A DNA stretch of 64,000 bases, from the NCBI GenBank assembly GCA_017617615.1, contig JAFZVV010000009.1:1-64000 (forward strand), written 5' to 3'. Every line of letters starts with the position of its first letter. The stretch's first letter is position 1. Under the pieces are notes generated by a model, which did not search any database, had not been told where the DNA came from, and saw only the letters and a list, made by a program, of their open reading frames with translations. This DNA is from Prevotella sp. GTDB lineage: Bacteria; Bacteroidota; Bacteroidia; Bacteroidales; Bacteroidaceae. The position numbers and the translations under genes are program-made. Positions 9,104 through 16,751 of this stretch are shown piece after piece.

Positions 9104-10012
9104 TCATGATTGTCCTGAGAGGAAGCGGAGTTCGGCTTCGAGCATGGCGAGTTTGGGCATGTCGGTGCCTGCCTCCCTGGCTATCTCAATGGGGCGTGTG
9201 TAGATATACCCTATCTCCATCGGCCGGTGGAAGTCGTAGTCGAGTCGCATGCTCGGCGAATACGGCACCATCGCGTCGGTAGTGGTGAGCATCTTCTCCA
9301 CGAACGCCTCGTCGACATTTTTCACGCCGAGATGCCTTGCCACGTTCACCACCTCCATCATCTGCTCACGGATGAGCCGTCGCGTATGCGGGTTGGCAAG
9401 CAGTTTGTCGGTCTCGGTATGCAGCGCCACGGTCATGCCGTTGAAGGGCATGTTCCACACCGCTTTCTTCCATCTCGCCTCATGGTATTCCACGAGCCGT
9501 GCCTCCACGCCCGCTCCCTGCAGGTCGGCGCAGACAGTCTGGAGCACCCCGTCGTCGCCACACGAGTAGCCTGCCAGGTTGATGCTGCCATAGCACTGGT
9601 GCGACACCCGCCCCGGTTCGGTCTTTGCCGAGCAGATGAACGCCAGTCCGGCAGCCAGCCGCACCCCCGGGAACATTTCCTGCACGTCGGCCTCCACGCC
9701 GATGCCGTTCTGAATGAGCACCACCAACGTGTCGGAATGGAGCAGTGGCGGCAACAGCGACGGCAGCAGATGGTTGTTCACCGTCTTGAGGCACACCAGC
9801 ACCACGTCGCACTGTGGCATGTCGTCAGCATGGGCATACGCCCTGACATTGTCGAGATGGAAGTCTCCATTGCAAGAATCTACCTGCAAGCCATGTTGTT
9901 TCACATATTCATAATCCTTGTGAAAGAGGAAATGCACCTCCTGTCCTGCCTTCGCGAGCATGGCACCATAATAGCCACCAATGGCTCCTGTGCCTATAAT
10001 ACCATATTTCAT
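9104..10012 (-). CDS. panE: 2-dehydropantoate 2-reductase
   Basis: Ketopantoate reductase reduces 2-dehydropantoate to pantoate with NADPH, a step toward pantothenate and coenzyme A. The 302-residue protein has the N-terminal Rossmann motif GTGAIGGYYG (residues 6-15), a VLVCLKTVNNH segment with the family's conserved lysine, and ARWKKAVWNMPFNG around residue 190 with the catalytic lysine. Length is normal for the family. No other pantothenate gene is adjacent. It is preceded by 28-bp tandem repeats (10017-10134) that would lie in or before its transcribed leader. Some relatives in this family reduce other 2-oxoacids, so the substrate is an inference. Confidence 0.85.
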   Translation of the reverse strand: MKYGIIGTGAIGGYYGAMLAKAGQEVHFLFHKDYEYVKQHGLQVDSCNGDFHLDNVRAYAHADDMPQCDVVLVCLKTVNNHLLPSLLPPLLHSDTLVVLIQNGIGVEADVQEMFPGVRLAAGLAFICSAKTEPGRVSHQCYGSINLAGYSCGDDGVLQTVCADLQGAGVEARLVEYHEARWKKAVWNMPFNGMTVALHTETDKLLANPHTRRLIREQMMEVVNVARHLGVKNVDEAFVEKMLTTTDAMVPYSPSMRLDYDFHRPMEIGYIYTRPIEIAREAGTDMPKLAMLEAELRFLSGQS

Positions 10013-10016
10013 TTAT

Positions 10017-10134
10017 ATTGAAAATTGATCCCGGCCTACGGCCGATTGAAAATTGTTCCCGGCCTGCGGCCGATTGAAAATTGATCCCGGCCTGCGGCCG
10101 ATTGAAAATTGAAAATTAGTTCGGGCTTCGCCCG
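10017..10134. repeat. Tandem 28-bp repeats with internal palindromes
   Basis: Three direct copies (10017-10044, 10045-10072, 10073-10100) of a 28-bp unit that starts ATTGAAAATTG and ends with the palindromic CCGGCCTGCGGCCG differ at one or two bases. A fourth, diverged unit (10101-10134) ends in CGGGCTTCGCCCG, which keeps a GC hairpin of a different sequence. There are no spacers. The array lies 5 bp from the panE start, on its 5' side. Confidence 0.9.
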
Positions 10135-10142
10135 ATTGAAGA

Positions 10143-10331
10143 TTAAGCTTCGCATGAAGTTGGGAAGAATGGGCTGTTATTGCAAAAGGCAGAGTCGCAG
10201 GGCTTATGTCCCTTTAACTTGGCTTCGCCGATGTTTTGAATATTTTCGACCTCTGTCGTGACTCGGCATACTAAAAACGAGTTTTTGTCTGCCCTCGCTA
10301 CTCCATCGGTTCTCGCCATGGCAGAGCACAA
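10143..10331 (-). other. Doubtful 62-codon open frame in the panE-esterase gap
   Basis: The gap between the panE start and the esterase stop (10013-10408) contains this single short open frame on the minus strand. No signal peptide, promoter or known motif supports it, and its sequence is rich in Cys and Lys without pattern. I think it is probably not a gene; the gap otherwise holds only the two repeat arrays. Confidence 0.2.
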
Positions 10332-10368
10332 ACAAGATTGGCTCTGCTCATTTGGCTTAACGAAAACA

Positions 10369-10408
10369 TTCCCTTTAACTTCCCTTTAACTTCCCTTTAA
10401 CTTCCCTT
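10369..10408. repeat. 11-bp tandem repeat abutting a stop codon
   Basis: TTCCCTTTAAC is repeated at 10369, 10380 and 10391, with a partial fourth copy to 10408. The array touches the stop codon of the esterase gene (10409), on its 3' side. Confidence 0.9.
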
Positions 10409-11602
10409 CTATTTCAGTTCCTTGTCGAAGAACTCGAGCATGCGCTGCTGCGCCTTGATGCCGCAGGAATGCGGGATATCCCATATCTCCGTCTGCAAGT
10501 GGTTGTCGGCCTTCTGGCTCTTCCATGCGTCGTGCATGGTGGCAAAGGCCGCCTCGACGCCCCTGACGGGGAAGAGGTGGTCTTGCGTGCCGTTGATGAA
10601 GAGCATGGGTTTCGGACACGCGATGCTGGCGATATGCGGGTAGTCGAGATACTGCCGCAGTCCTGGCAGGCAGTTGGCGAACCCACCGTTCTCCTTTTTC
10701 CTGTCGGCGACAGACATCTGCACGTCGGTGGTCGTCATCCAGCAAACGGAGGCTGCCGCCCTGATGCGGTCGGTGAGTGCTGCGAGCATCCAAGCCCTGT
10801 ATGCCCCCATCGAACAGCCGAGGCATCCTATACGGTCGCGACTGACGAAAGGCAGCGTGGCAAGGAAGTCGGTGGCGTAGATATCGTCGTAGTGCATGAA
10901 TGCGCATAGGTCGCGCCCGAGCATCATCATGTTTCCCGCGATGATATCGTACTTACTGCGGTCGACACCCTCTTCACGTCCCCGCTCTCCCCACAGCGGC
11001 GCGTCGACAGAGAGCACCACATAGCCATGCCGTGCCATGAAGTCGCCCACGAACTGTCCTTCGTAGAGTTGTGCCGCCCATTGGTCGGCATCGTCGATGA
11101 CCTCCTGTTCCACCCCGAAGGGCCGTATCATCTTCTCCTTCCCGATATAGAGGTGTGCCCCATGGTCGTGGAGGGCGTTGATGGCGGGGAACGGTCCGTC
11201 ACCGTCGGGCACGAGCAGGTATGCCGTCACCCGTGCGTATTCGTTGATATTGAATGATATCCTTCGTGCCGTGTACCCCTCACGCTTCTCCTCTGCCTCC
11301 ACACGCATGGCGAAGTCGGCTGCCGGCCGTGGCGGTGCCATCATGCACTCAAACACCTTCTTGCGTGCCGCTGCGCGCCAGCGGCTGAAGTCCTTGATGT
11401 CGCTGTTTCCCCACGCCATCGGATAGGTGAGTTCGCGTTTCAGTTGTTCGACGAACACAGGCAGTTCGAACGAATACTCGAACTTCTCGCGTTTCTGCAC
11501 CGGCTTCTTCTGTGCCGTCGCGGGCAGTGCCATGGCGATGCAGCACAAGGACAGGAAGAACAACCGTTTCCCCAGGTGAGATGGATTTGCTTCCCGTATC
11601 AT
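10409..11602 (-). CDS. Secreted alpha/beta hydrolase (acetyl xylan esterase-like)
   Basis: This 397-residue protein has a hydrophobic signal segment (RLFFLSLCCIAMALPATAQ) and an alpha/beta-hydrolase core: nucleophile elbow GCSMGA (about residue 270), an acid in NGTQDHLFP (about 345) and the histidine in IPHSCG (about 380). It resembles the large dienelactone-hydrolase/esterase families that accompany plant-polysaccharide enzymes, but the substrate cannot be read from sequence. Its ATG overlaps the TGA of the GH5 gene by 4 bp (11599-11602), so the two are almost certainly one operon and translationally coupled. This pairing suggests it removes ester decorations from the glycan the GH5 enzyme cuts. 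Confidence 0.78.
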   Translation of the reverse strand: MIREANPSHLGKRLFFLSLCCIAMALPATAQKKPVQKREKFEYSFELPVFVEQLKRELTYPMAWGNSDIKDFSRWRAAARKKVFECMMAPPRPAADFAMRVEAEEKREGYTARRISFNINEYARVTAYLLVPDGDGPFPAINALHDHGAHLYIGKEKMIRPFGVEQEVIDDADQWAAQLYEGQFVGDFMARHGYVVLSVDAPLWGERGREEGVDRSKYDIIAGNMMMLGRDLCAFMHYDDIYATDFLATLPFVSRDRIGCLGCSMGAYRAWMLAALTDRIRAAASVCWMTTTDVQMSVADRKKENGGFANCLPGLRQYLDYPHIASIACPKPMLFINGTQDHLFPVRGVEAAFATMHDAWKSQKADNHLQTEIWDIPHSCGIKAQQRMLEFFDKELK

Positions 11603-13275
11603 CGTGCGATGAATTTCCTCCCGTGCTGTATATAGAGATGTCCCGGCAGGGTGCGTGCTACCCTCTTCCCGTCGAGGGTATGGATGGGCGAGGCGTTTGT
11701 GTCATCGACCACGACAGCGGAGATGCCCGTAGGAGTGGCTATCGACACCTTATTGAGCCGTATGCCATGACCTTGGATGACGATGCCTTTCTGTAAGATG
11801 ATGGCCAGTGTCTCCTCGTTGAACGAGAACGCGGTGACATGGCTTGTGCCGCTGCCCGTGTAGTAGTAGTTACTGGGAATGAAATCGCCCGAGAAACTGC
11901 TCCCGCTCACGTTGAAGGGCACCAATGCGCTCCAGTCGCCGTAGAATAATTGGATGTCGTCGTAGTCGGTATAGTCCTGGGTATAGGAGAGCACGAGTTT
12001 CACGTCGTTTCCCTTCCCTTCGAACAACGATGCCGGCACGGTGAGTTGCAGTCCGTTGCCCCAGTCGAGCACGGCATCACCTTCCCAGAAGGTCACTCCC
12101 TCGCCCGTATCGTCATCGCCCTGATATTCCGGCTCCACATACTCCGTCCCTGCCCCTTCGGTGATACCTTTGAGGAAATAGGTGTTGCCCACTTTCATGT
12201 TCTGCCAGCGCATGAAGATACCGAAGTTCTCCGGGCCGTTGTTGAACGCGTTGTTGTCCCAGACGAAAGCAGCGAAGCCATGTTTCCGTGCCTCGCCCGT
12301 CACGCACTTCAGGTAGTATTGCATATTCTCCTGCTGTGTCTGCTTGTCGTCGTTGGTGTAGTGGTTGGCCACGCCATACTCGCCCATGACCACGCCCAGT
12401 CCTTTCTGCATCCAGGTGTTGGTGATGCGGTCGAAGAGGTTGGTAATGGTGCTCTCGGTGCTGCTGGCGAGGATACGCCCCTTGTCCTTGTAGGCCTCTC
12501 CCCAGTAATAATAGGTGCAGTTGCCGCAGTACTCATAGGGGTCGTAGTAGTGGAACTCCACGCTCAGCCGTCCCTCCACCTTGTCGGTGGGAATGGTGAA
12601 TCCATTGAGTCCATGGTAGGGACTGCATGCGAAGGTCTGCACCACGAGGTTGCGATAGTAGTTCTTCCCTCCGGTGTCGCGTACGGCATCCACGAAAGTC
12701 TGGTTGTAACTGTTCTGCACCGCCTGTTGTTCGGCGTTGGGTGCCGACCAGTTGACGGTGGTCTCGTTCGTTCCCGCGAAAATCAGTTTCTCGCCGTAGT
12801 CACGGAAATAGGTGGCGATACATGTCCACAGCGCAGCCAGTTTGCGGTTGTTCTCCACTTGTTGGCTATAGAAGGGGTTGCGGTCGAGCCACTCCTCATG
12901 GTGTGTGTTGATGATGACATACATCCCCTCTGCGAGGGCCCAGTCAACCACCTCTTTCACCCTTGCGAGCCATGTGTCTTTGACCACCATGTTTTCGGCA
13001 TCAGCCAGTTGTTCTGTCCATCTCACGGGGATGCGGATGGCATTGAACCCCGCATCGGCCACGGCCTTGACCATTGCCTGTGTGGTCTTGGGATTTCCCC
13101 AGTTTGTCTCACCGCCGGAACTCTCGAGGGCGTTGCCGAGGTTCCATCCCATCACCACATCGCGCGTCCATTCCTGTGCATTGAGGTTCATCCCCTCGCT
13201 GTCGGGTGTCACGGTCTGCGCGCTGCCGCTAAGGGTGACGAGCGCCATCGCTGTAAGTAGAATTATCTTTTTCAT
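11599..13275 (-). CDS. Glycoside hydrolase family 5 endoglucanase-like protein
   Basis: A signal peptide (MKKIILLTAMALVTLSGSAQ) precedes a GH5 TIM barrel of about 340 residues: GWNLGNALES, RIPVRWTEQ, the general acid/base Glu171 in AGTNET and the nucleophile Glu299 in VVMGEYGV. GH5 enzymes of this type cleave beta-1,4-glucans, xyloglucan or mannans with retention. Residues about 400-510 form a beta-rich module (WEGDAVLDWGNGLQL...) that could bind carbohydrate. The last 45 residues (SPIHTLDGKRV...GHLYIQHGRKFIAR) resemble a short Bacteroidota C-terminal sorting segment. First gene of a two-gene operon with the esterase; a -7 box lies about 115 bp upstream. Confidence 0.88.
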   Translation of the reverse strand: MKKIILLTAMALVTLSGSAQTVTPDSEGMNLNAQEWTRDVVMGWNLGNALESSGGETNWGNPKTTQAMVKAVADAGFNAIRIPVRWTEQLADAENMVVKDTWLARVKEVVDWALAEGMYVIINTHHEEWLDRNPFYSQQVENNRKLAALWTCIATYFRDYGEKLIFAGTNETTVNWSAPNAEQQAVQNSYNQTFVDAVRDTGGKNYYRNLVVQTFACSPYHGLNGFTIPTDKVEGRLSVEFHYYDPYEYCGNCTYYYWGEAYKDKGRILASSTESTITNLFDRITNTWMQKGLGVVMGEYGVANHYTNDDKQTQQENMQYYLKCVTGEARKHGFAAFVWDNNAFNNGPENFGIFMRWQNMKVGNTYFLKGITEGAGTEYVEPEYQGDDDTGEGVTFWEGDAVLDWGNGLQLTVPASLFEGKGNDVKLVLSYTQDYTDYDDIQLFYGDWSALVPFNVSGSSFSGDFIPSNYYYTGSGTSHVTAFSFNEETLAIILQKGIVIQGHGIRLNKVSIATPTGISAVVVDDTNASPIHTLDGKRVARTLPGHLYIQHGRKFIAR

Positions 13276-13635
13276 GTTTTTGGGTTATGGTTATTATTTG
13301 TTGAAGAATGCAAAGACAGTCATTAGAGTTGATCCATCGGAGATGTTCCATTGTCTTGGCCATGGCTCCCATTTCTCCCATGGAGCTTGATGCAAAATTA
13401 GGGATATTTTTTGAATATTGCATCATATCAAACCTTAAAAATCAAAAAACACGCTCATGGATGAAACGATATTATTGTTGCAAACAAAAATGTTTTTCCG
13501 AATTCAAGGTGATTAATAATCAAAAATGTGTATTTTTGCGGTATGACCAAATCAAAAAAGTCCTTTCGTATCGGTCATGCCACAAAGGCGTAATTTCCCG
13601 GTAAGTGAGGTTGATGATTCTGAGTAACAAAAGCA
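13276..13635. promoter_or_regulatory. Divergent promoter region between the GH5 operon and the SprT-like gene
   Basis: No gene is seen in these 360 bp. On the minus strand TAATTTTGC (13392-13400) is a -7 box for the GH5 operon, giving a leader of about 110 nt. On the plus strand TATTTTTGC (13531-13539) is a -7 box for the SprT-like gene. Just after it, 13540-13548 can pair with 13573-13581 (one G-U), a possible leader hairpin. Good -33 boxes were not found for either. Confidence 0.5.
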
Positions 13636-14328
13636 ATGATAGCCACCATTCCATACATAGAGAAGAAATTTGAGGAGTTCAACCAACAGATATTTGCTGG
13701 TAAACTCCCCAAGATTCCCATTGTACTCTCTGACGCAAAGTCTTTTATCGGACAGTGTGTCTGTAAGAAACGGAGGGGCAAGGATGGGAAAGTGGAGTAT
13801 TATGACTTCAAACTCCGGATAAACACCCGCTTGGATTTACCTGAAAAAGAGGTGGAAGACACACTCATCCATGAAATGATTCACTACTACATTGGGGTGA
13901 ACAGACTGGAAGACATGTCTTCACATGGCTCGCTCTTCGTTCATATCATGAATACCATCAATGAGAGATACGGACGGAACATCACGATATCCTTCAAAGG
14001 AACGAAAGAGCAAAACGAACAGCTGGTTGACAAGAAGCAGCATTACCATGTGGTTGCATTCGTAAGATTCCATGACGGGAAGACAGGAATAAAAGTGTTG
14101 CCGAGAGTGATGCCAAGCATCCTGAAATACTTTAATGTCGTTTCCACGGCAAAAGGGGTAGTGTCGGTCTCCCTTTATATGAGCAACGACATATTCTTCA
14201 ATCGCTTTCCCAACTCTTCTGCACTCAAAGTACATTATCTGGATGAAGAAGAGATTCTCGGACATTTGAAAGACGCCGAATATTTAGCCTGCGATGGTAA
14301 AAGCATCACAAGGAAAAGGCAAGCATAA
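13636..14328 (+). CDS. SprT-like zinc metalloprotease-fold protein
   Basis: The 230-residue protein carries an HExxH zinc motif in the form HEMIHYYIG (about residue 79) with a further histidine in SSHGSLF, typical of the SprT-like/Spartan-related fold. The N-terminus (IPYIEKKFEEFNQQIFAGKLP) is the usual SprT-like opening, where substrate-binding helices lie before the zinc site. The C-terminal half, from about residue 130, is a family-specific extension without a recognisable motif. The cellular substrate is unknown; the eukaryotic relatives cut DNA-protein crosslinks, which need not apply here. The gene stands alone. Confidence 0.75.
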   Translation: MIATIPYIEKKFEEFNQQIFAGKLPKIPIVLSDAKSFIGQCVCKKRRGKDGKVEYYDFKLRINTRLDLPEKEVEDTLIHEMIHYYIGVNRLEDMSSHGSLFVHIMNTINERYGRNITISFKGTKEQNEQLVDKKQHYHVVAFVRFHDGKTGIKVLPRVMPSILKYFNVVSTAKGVVSVSLYMSNDIFFNRFPNSSALKVHYLDEEEILGHLKDAEYLACDGKSITRKRQA

Positions 14329-14361
14329 AGAAACACAGGAAACTTTCTTCGGGACATTCCG

Positions 14362-16149
14362 TTACTTCTTCTCATACCATGCCTTGAGGACATAGAAGGC
14401 GAGTTTTTTCTCACCGTTGTCGGAGAAGAGGCCCTTGCGGTTGTAGTAGTCCTGGACACCGTTGAGTACACGCCGTGGCGAGCGGAAGTCCTTCAGAATC
14501 CATGGCGTGGTGCCTGCGAGTCCCTCGATTTTGTCGAGCATGGCGGTATTCTCGCGATAGAGGTTCTCCTGGAACTCCTCTGTCCAGCGTTGGTTTTTCG
14601 CTCCGTGGAGCCCATATTTCGCTCCTCCGCCGAACTCGCTCACGATGACGGGCTTGTCGTAGGGAATTTCCCACGTCATCTTCGCCGCGTCGTTCACGTC
14701 GCGGTACCATCCTATATACTGGTTGAAACTGATGACATCGACGAACTCGTGCATGTTGTCGTTGAGGCGGTTGTGGAAATTCGATGCCGAGGTTACCTCC
14801 ATCGCCATGCTGATAAGGCGGGTGGAGTCGGCGGCCTTGGCCTGTCGTGCCAGTCGGCTGAGGAACGCCTCACGCTCCATGCCATGCGGTGTCTCGTTGG
14901 CGATGGACCAGATGATGACATTGGCGCGGTTGATGTCGCGCTGAATCATGTCGCGCAGCTGCTGGCTGGCATTGGCAAAGGTTTTGTCATTGGTCCATGA
15001 GATGGTCCAGTAGACCGGGATTTCCGACCACACCATGATGCCCATGCGCTCGGCCTCGCGCACCATGAACTCATTATGTGGATAGTGGGCCAAGCGCACG
15101 AAATTGCACCCCAGTTGTTTCGCCCATCCGAGGAGCGTGCGGGCATCCTCGGCGGAGTTGGCGCGCCCGCCACCGAAAGGTTTCTCCTCGTGCATGGAGA
15201 TGCCCTTGAGGAAGATGGGACTGCCATTGAGGAGAATCTGCTTGCCACGCGTCTCGATGGTGCGGAAGCCCACCTCGTCGCGGAGCGTGGTGGCGCCCAT
15301 CGCTATCTCCACTGGGTAGAGTTTCGGCGTTTCGGGCGACCACAACTGCGGCTTTGCCTTGAAGAACACGGTAGCCGTGCCGTCGGCAGCGGTCGTGACG
15401 GTCTTCTTGATTTTCAATTCGGGGATGCGCAGCGTCACGTCGTGCCCTGCCTCTGCTTTGTTAAGTTTCACGGAGAATGCCACCCGACGTCCTTCGAGGC
15501 TGACAAGTTGCAGGCGGTAGTTCTCGACATACACCGGTTCGACATCGACGAGGAGCACGTCGCGGGTGATACCCCCGTAGTTCCACCAGTCGAAAATCTG
15601 TGTGGGGACGTTGTCGGCATGGCGCTTGTTGTCGACCATCACGATGACCACGTTCTCGCCATCGCGCAGCTGTTCGGTGACATCGAGGTTGAAGGGCGTG
15701 AATCCTCCGACGTGTCTTCCCACCTTCTCGCCGTTGACGTAGACGATGGCCTCGTAGTTCACCGCCCCGAAATAGAGCACCGCGCGGTGGTCCTCTACGG
15801 GATGCCAGTTGAACGAGCGCTTAAACCATACCGTGCCCTCATAGAAGAAGAGGCGCTCGTCGCGCGTGTTCCAGTCGGACGGGATGGTCATCGTGGGTGC
15901 TGCGTCGAAGTCGTATTCAATCAGGTCTTCGGGACGGCTGGGTTTCGCGTTCTTGAAGAACCCCCACTGCAGCGGGTCCATGCGGTAGCCATAGTAGCCG
16001 CACTCCTGCACGTCGACGATATAGTTCCATTCGCCGTTGAGCGAGATGGCCTGACGGTTATACACATTTCCCAACAGGGGGATTTCACGGGCCTGTGAGA
16101 GCGATGCCACGGCCACCAGCATGATGAGGAAACAGAAAAGCCTGCGCAT
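14362..16149 (-). CDS. Glycoside hydrolase family 2 protein (beta-glucuronidase/galactosidase-like)
   Basis: A signal peptide (MRRLFCFLIMLVAVASLSQA) is followed by the three GH2 domains: a jelly-roll (residues about 40-200, NRQAISLNGEWNY...VNGEKVGRHVGGFTP), an immunoglobulin-like domain (about 205-300) and a TIM barrel (about 300-595). Glu419 in IANETPHG is the acid/base and Glu505 in IVSEFGGGA the nucleophile. The 595-residue length fits beta-glucuronidases better than full-length LacZ, but sugar specificity is uncertain. The ATG at 16149 was chosen because it starts the signal peptide and lies after the promoter (16186-16219). Single gene, divergent from the metal-uptake pair. Confidence 0.85.
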   Translation of the reverse strand: MRRLFCFLIMLVAVASLSQAREIPLLGNVYNRQAISLNGEWNYIVDVQECGYYGYRMDPLQWGFFKNAKPSRPEDLIEYDFDAAPTMTIPSDWNTRDERLFFYEGTVWFKRSFNWHPVEDHRAVLYFGAVNYEAIVYVNGEKVGRHVGGFTPFNLDVTEQLRDGENVVIVMVDNKRHADNVPTQIFDWWNYGGITRDVLLVDVEPVYVENYRLQLVSLEGRRVAFSVKLNKAEAGHDVTLRIPELKIKKTVTTAADGTATVFFKAKPQLWSPETPKLYPVEIAMGATTLRDEVGFRTIETRGKQILLNGSPIFLKGISMHEEKPFGGGRANSAEDARTLLGWAKQLGCNFVRLAHYPHNEFMVREAERMGIMVWSEIPVYWTISWTNDKTFANASQQLRDMIQRDINRANVIIWSIANETPHGMEREAFLSRLARQAKAADSTRLISMAMEVTSASNFHNRLNDNMHEFVDVISFNQYIGWYRDVNDAAKMTWEIPYDKPVIVSEFGGGAKYGLHGAKNQRWTEEFQENLYRENTAMLDKIEGLAGTTPWILKDFRSPRRVLNGVQDYYNRKGLFSDNGEKKLAFYVLKAWYEKK

Positions 16150-16185
16150 AATAAGGGTAAGGTTGGATGGAGGTATGTAGTTTTG

Positions 16186-16219
16186 GCAAAGATAGAGAAA
16201 ATTTCCTGAACAAGCAAAA
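16186..16219 (-). promoter_or_regulatory. Promoter of the GH2 gene
   Basis: TATCTTTGC (16186-16194, minus strand) with TTTTG 20 bp upstream (16215-16219) is a near-perfect Bacteroidota promoter. Confidence 0.8.
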
Positions 16220-16232
16220 ACCATGGGTTTTG

Positions 16233-16265
16233 TTTTGTAATTTGCTCAGTTAATCGTACCTTCGC
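16233..16265 (+). promoter_or_regulatory. Promoter of the His/Cys-rich protein and TonB receptor
   Basis: TTTTG (16233-16237), 19 bp, then TACCTTCGC (16257-16265). Transcription should start close to 16270, so the start codon must be one of the ATGs at 16278/16281 rather than the GTG at 16269. The stretch TTAATCGTACCTT recurs in the rlmN promoter. Confidence 0.75.
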
Positions 16266-16277
16266 GGCGTGAAAGGA

Positions 16278-16613
16278 ATGATGACGCGACGGAAATGGTA
16301 TGCGCGGCTGCTTCTGGCCGTGTTTGTGCCGATGCTGCTGCTCTCGCTGGTGCATGTGCACGAGGGAATGGCAGAAGAGGCGGCATGTGCCGACTGCGCC
16401 CACCACGTACACCACAGTCATCTGGCGTCTGCCGACTTCTGCGTAGACAGTTGTGTGCTGTGCCAGATGCTGAGTCTTCCTTTCGTTGCTGCCATCTTGT
16501 TGTCGGTAATCCTTTTCTCTACCACAGGCAAGGTCATGCCTTTACAGGTGACCGCCTTCCTGGCCAACGGATATACGGGCAACAAGAGTTGTCGTGCCCC
16601 CCCTTGTCTTTGA
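16278..16613 (+). CDS. Small His/Cys-rich membrane-anchored protein beside a metal receptor
   Basis: This 111-residue protein has a hydrophobic N-terminal segment (ARLLLAVFVPMLLLSLVHVH), then a short cluster rich in possible metal ligands (about residues 33-63: HVHEG, CADCAHHVHHSH, CVDSCVLC), and a second hydrophobic segment (about 66-85). It belongs to no family I can name with certainty, though small His/Cys-rich proteins of this design are often found upstream of metal-linked TonB receptors in Bacteroidota. The next gene, such a receptor, begins 139 bp downstream. A role in metal (zinc or copper) sensing or handling in the periplasm is an inference from composition and position. Confidence 0.6.
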   Translation: MMTRRKWYARLLLAVFVPMLLLSLVHVHEGMAEEAACADCAHHVHHSHLASADFCVDSCVLCQMLSLPFVAAILLSVILFSTTGKVMPLQVTAFLANGYTGNKSCRAPPCL

Positions 16614-16751
16614 TGGCATTCGCCTGATATTCACCCCTATACATTTTATTCCCCACAATCTTTTTGAGGGGTAGAACCACTGTCAGACCATGCCAGTGGA
16701 ATTGTTGGTATCAACCATCGTACAAAAAACCATCAAAAAAAGACAACACCA

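Noticed and set aside
10017..10134. CRISPR-like array
   Set aside because: The 28-bp units are contiguous without unique spacers and there are no cas genes.
16269..16277. GTG at 16269 as start of the His/Cys-rich protein
   Set aside because: The -7 box ends at 16265, so the transcript most likely begins after this codon; the ATGs at 16278 and 16281 are better.
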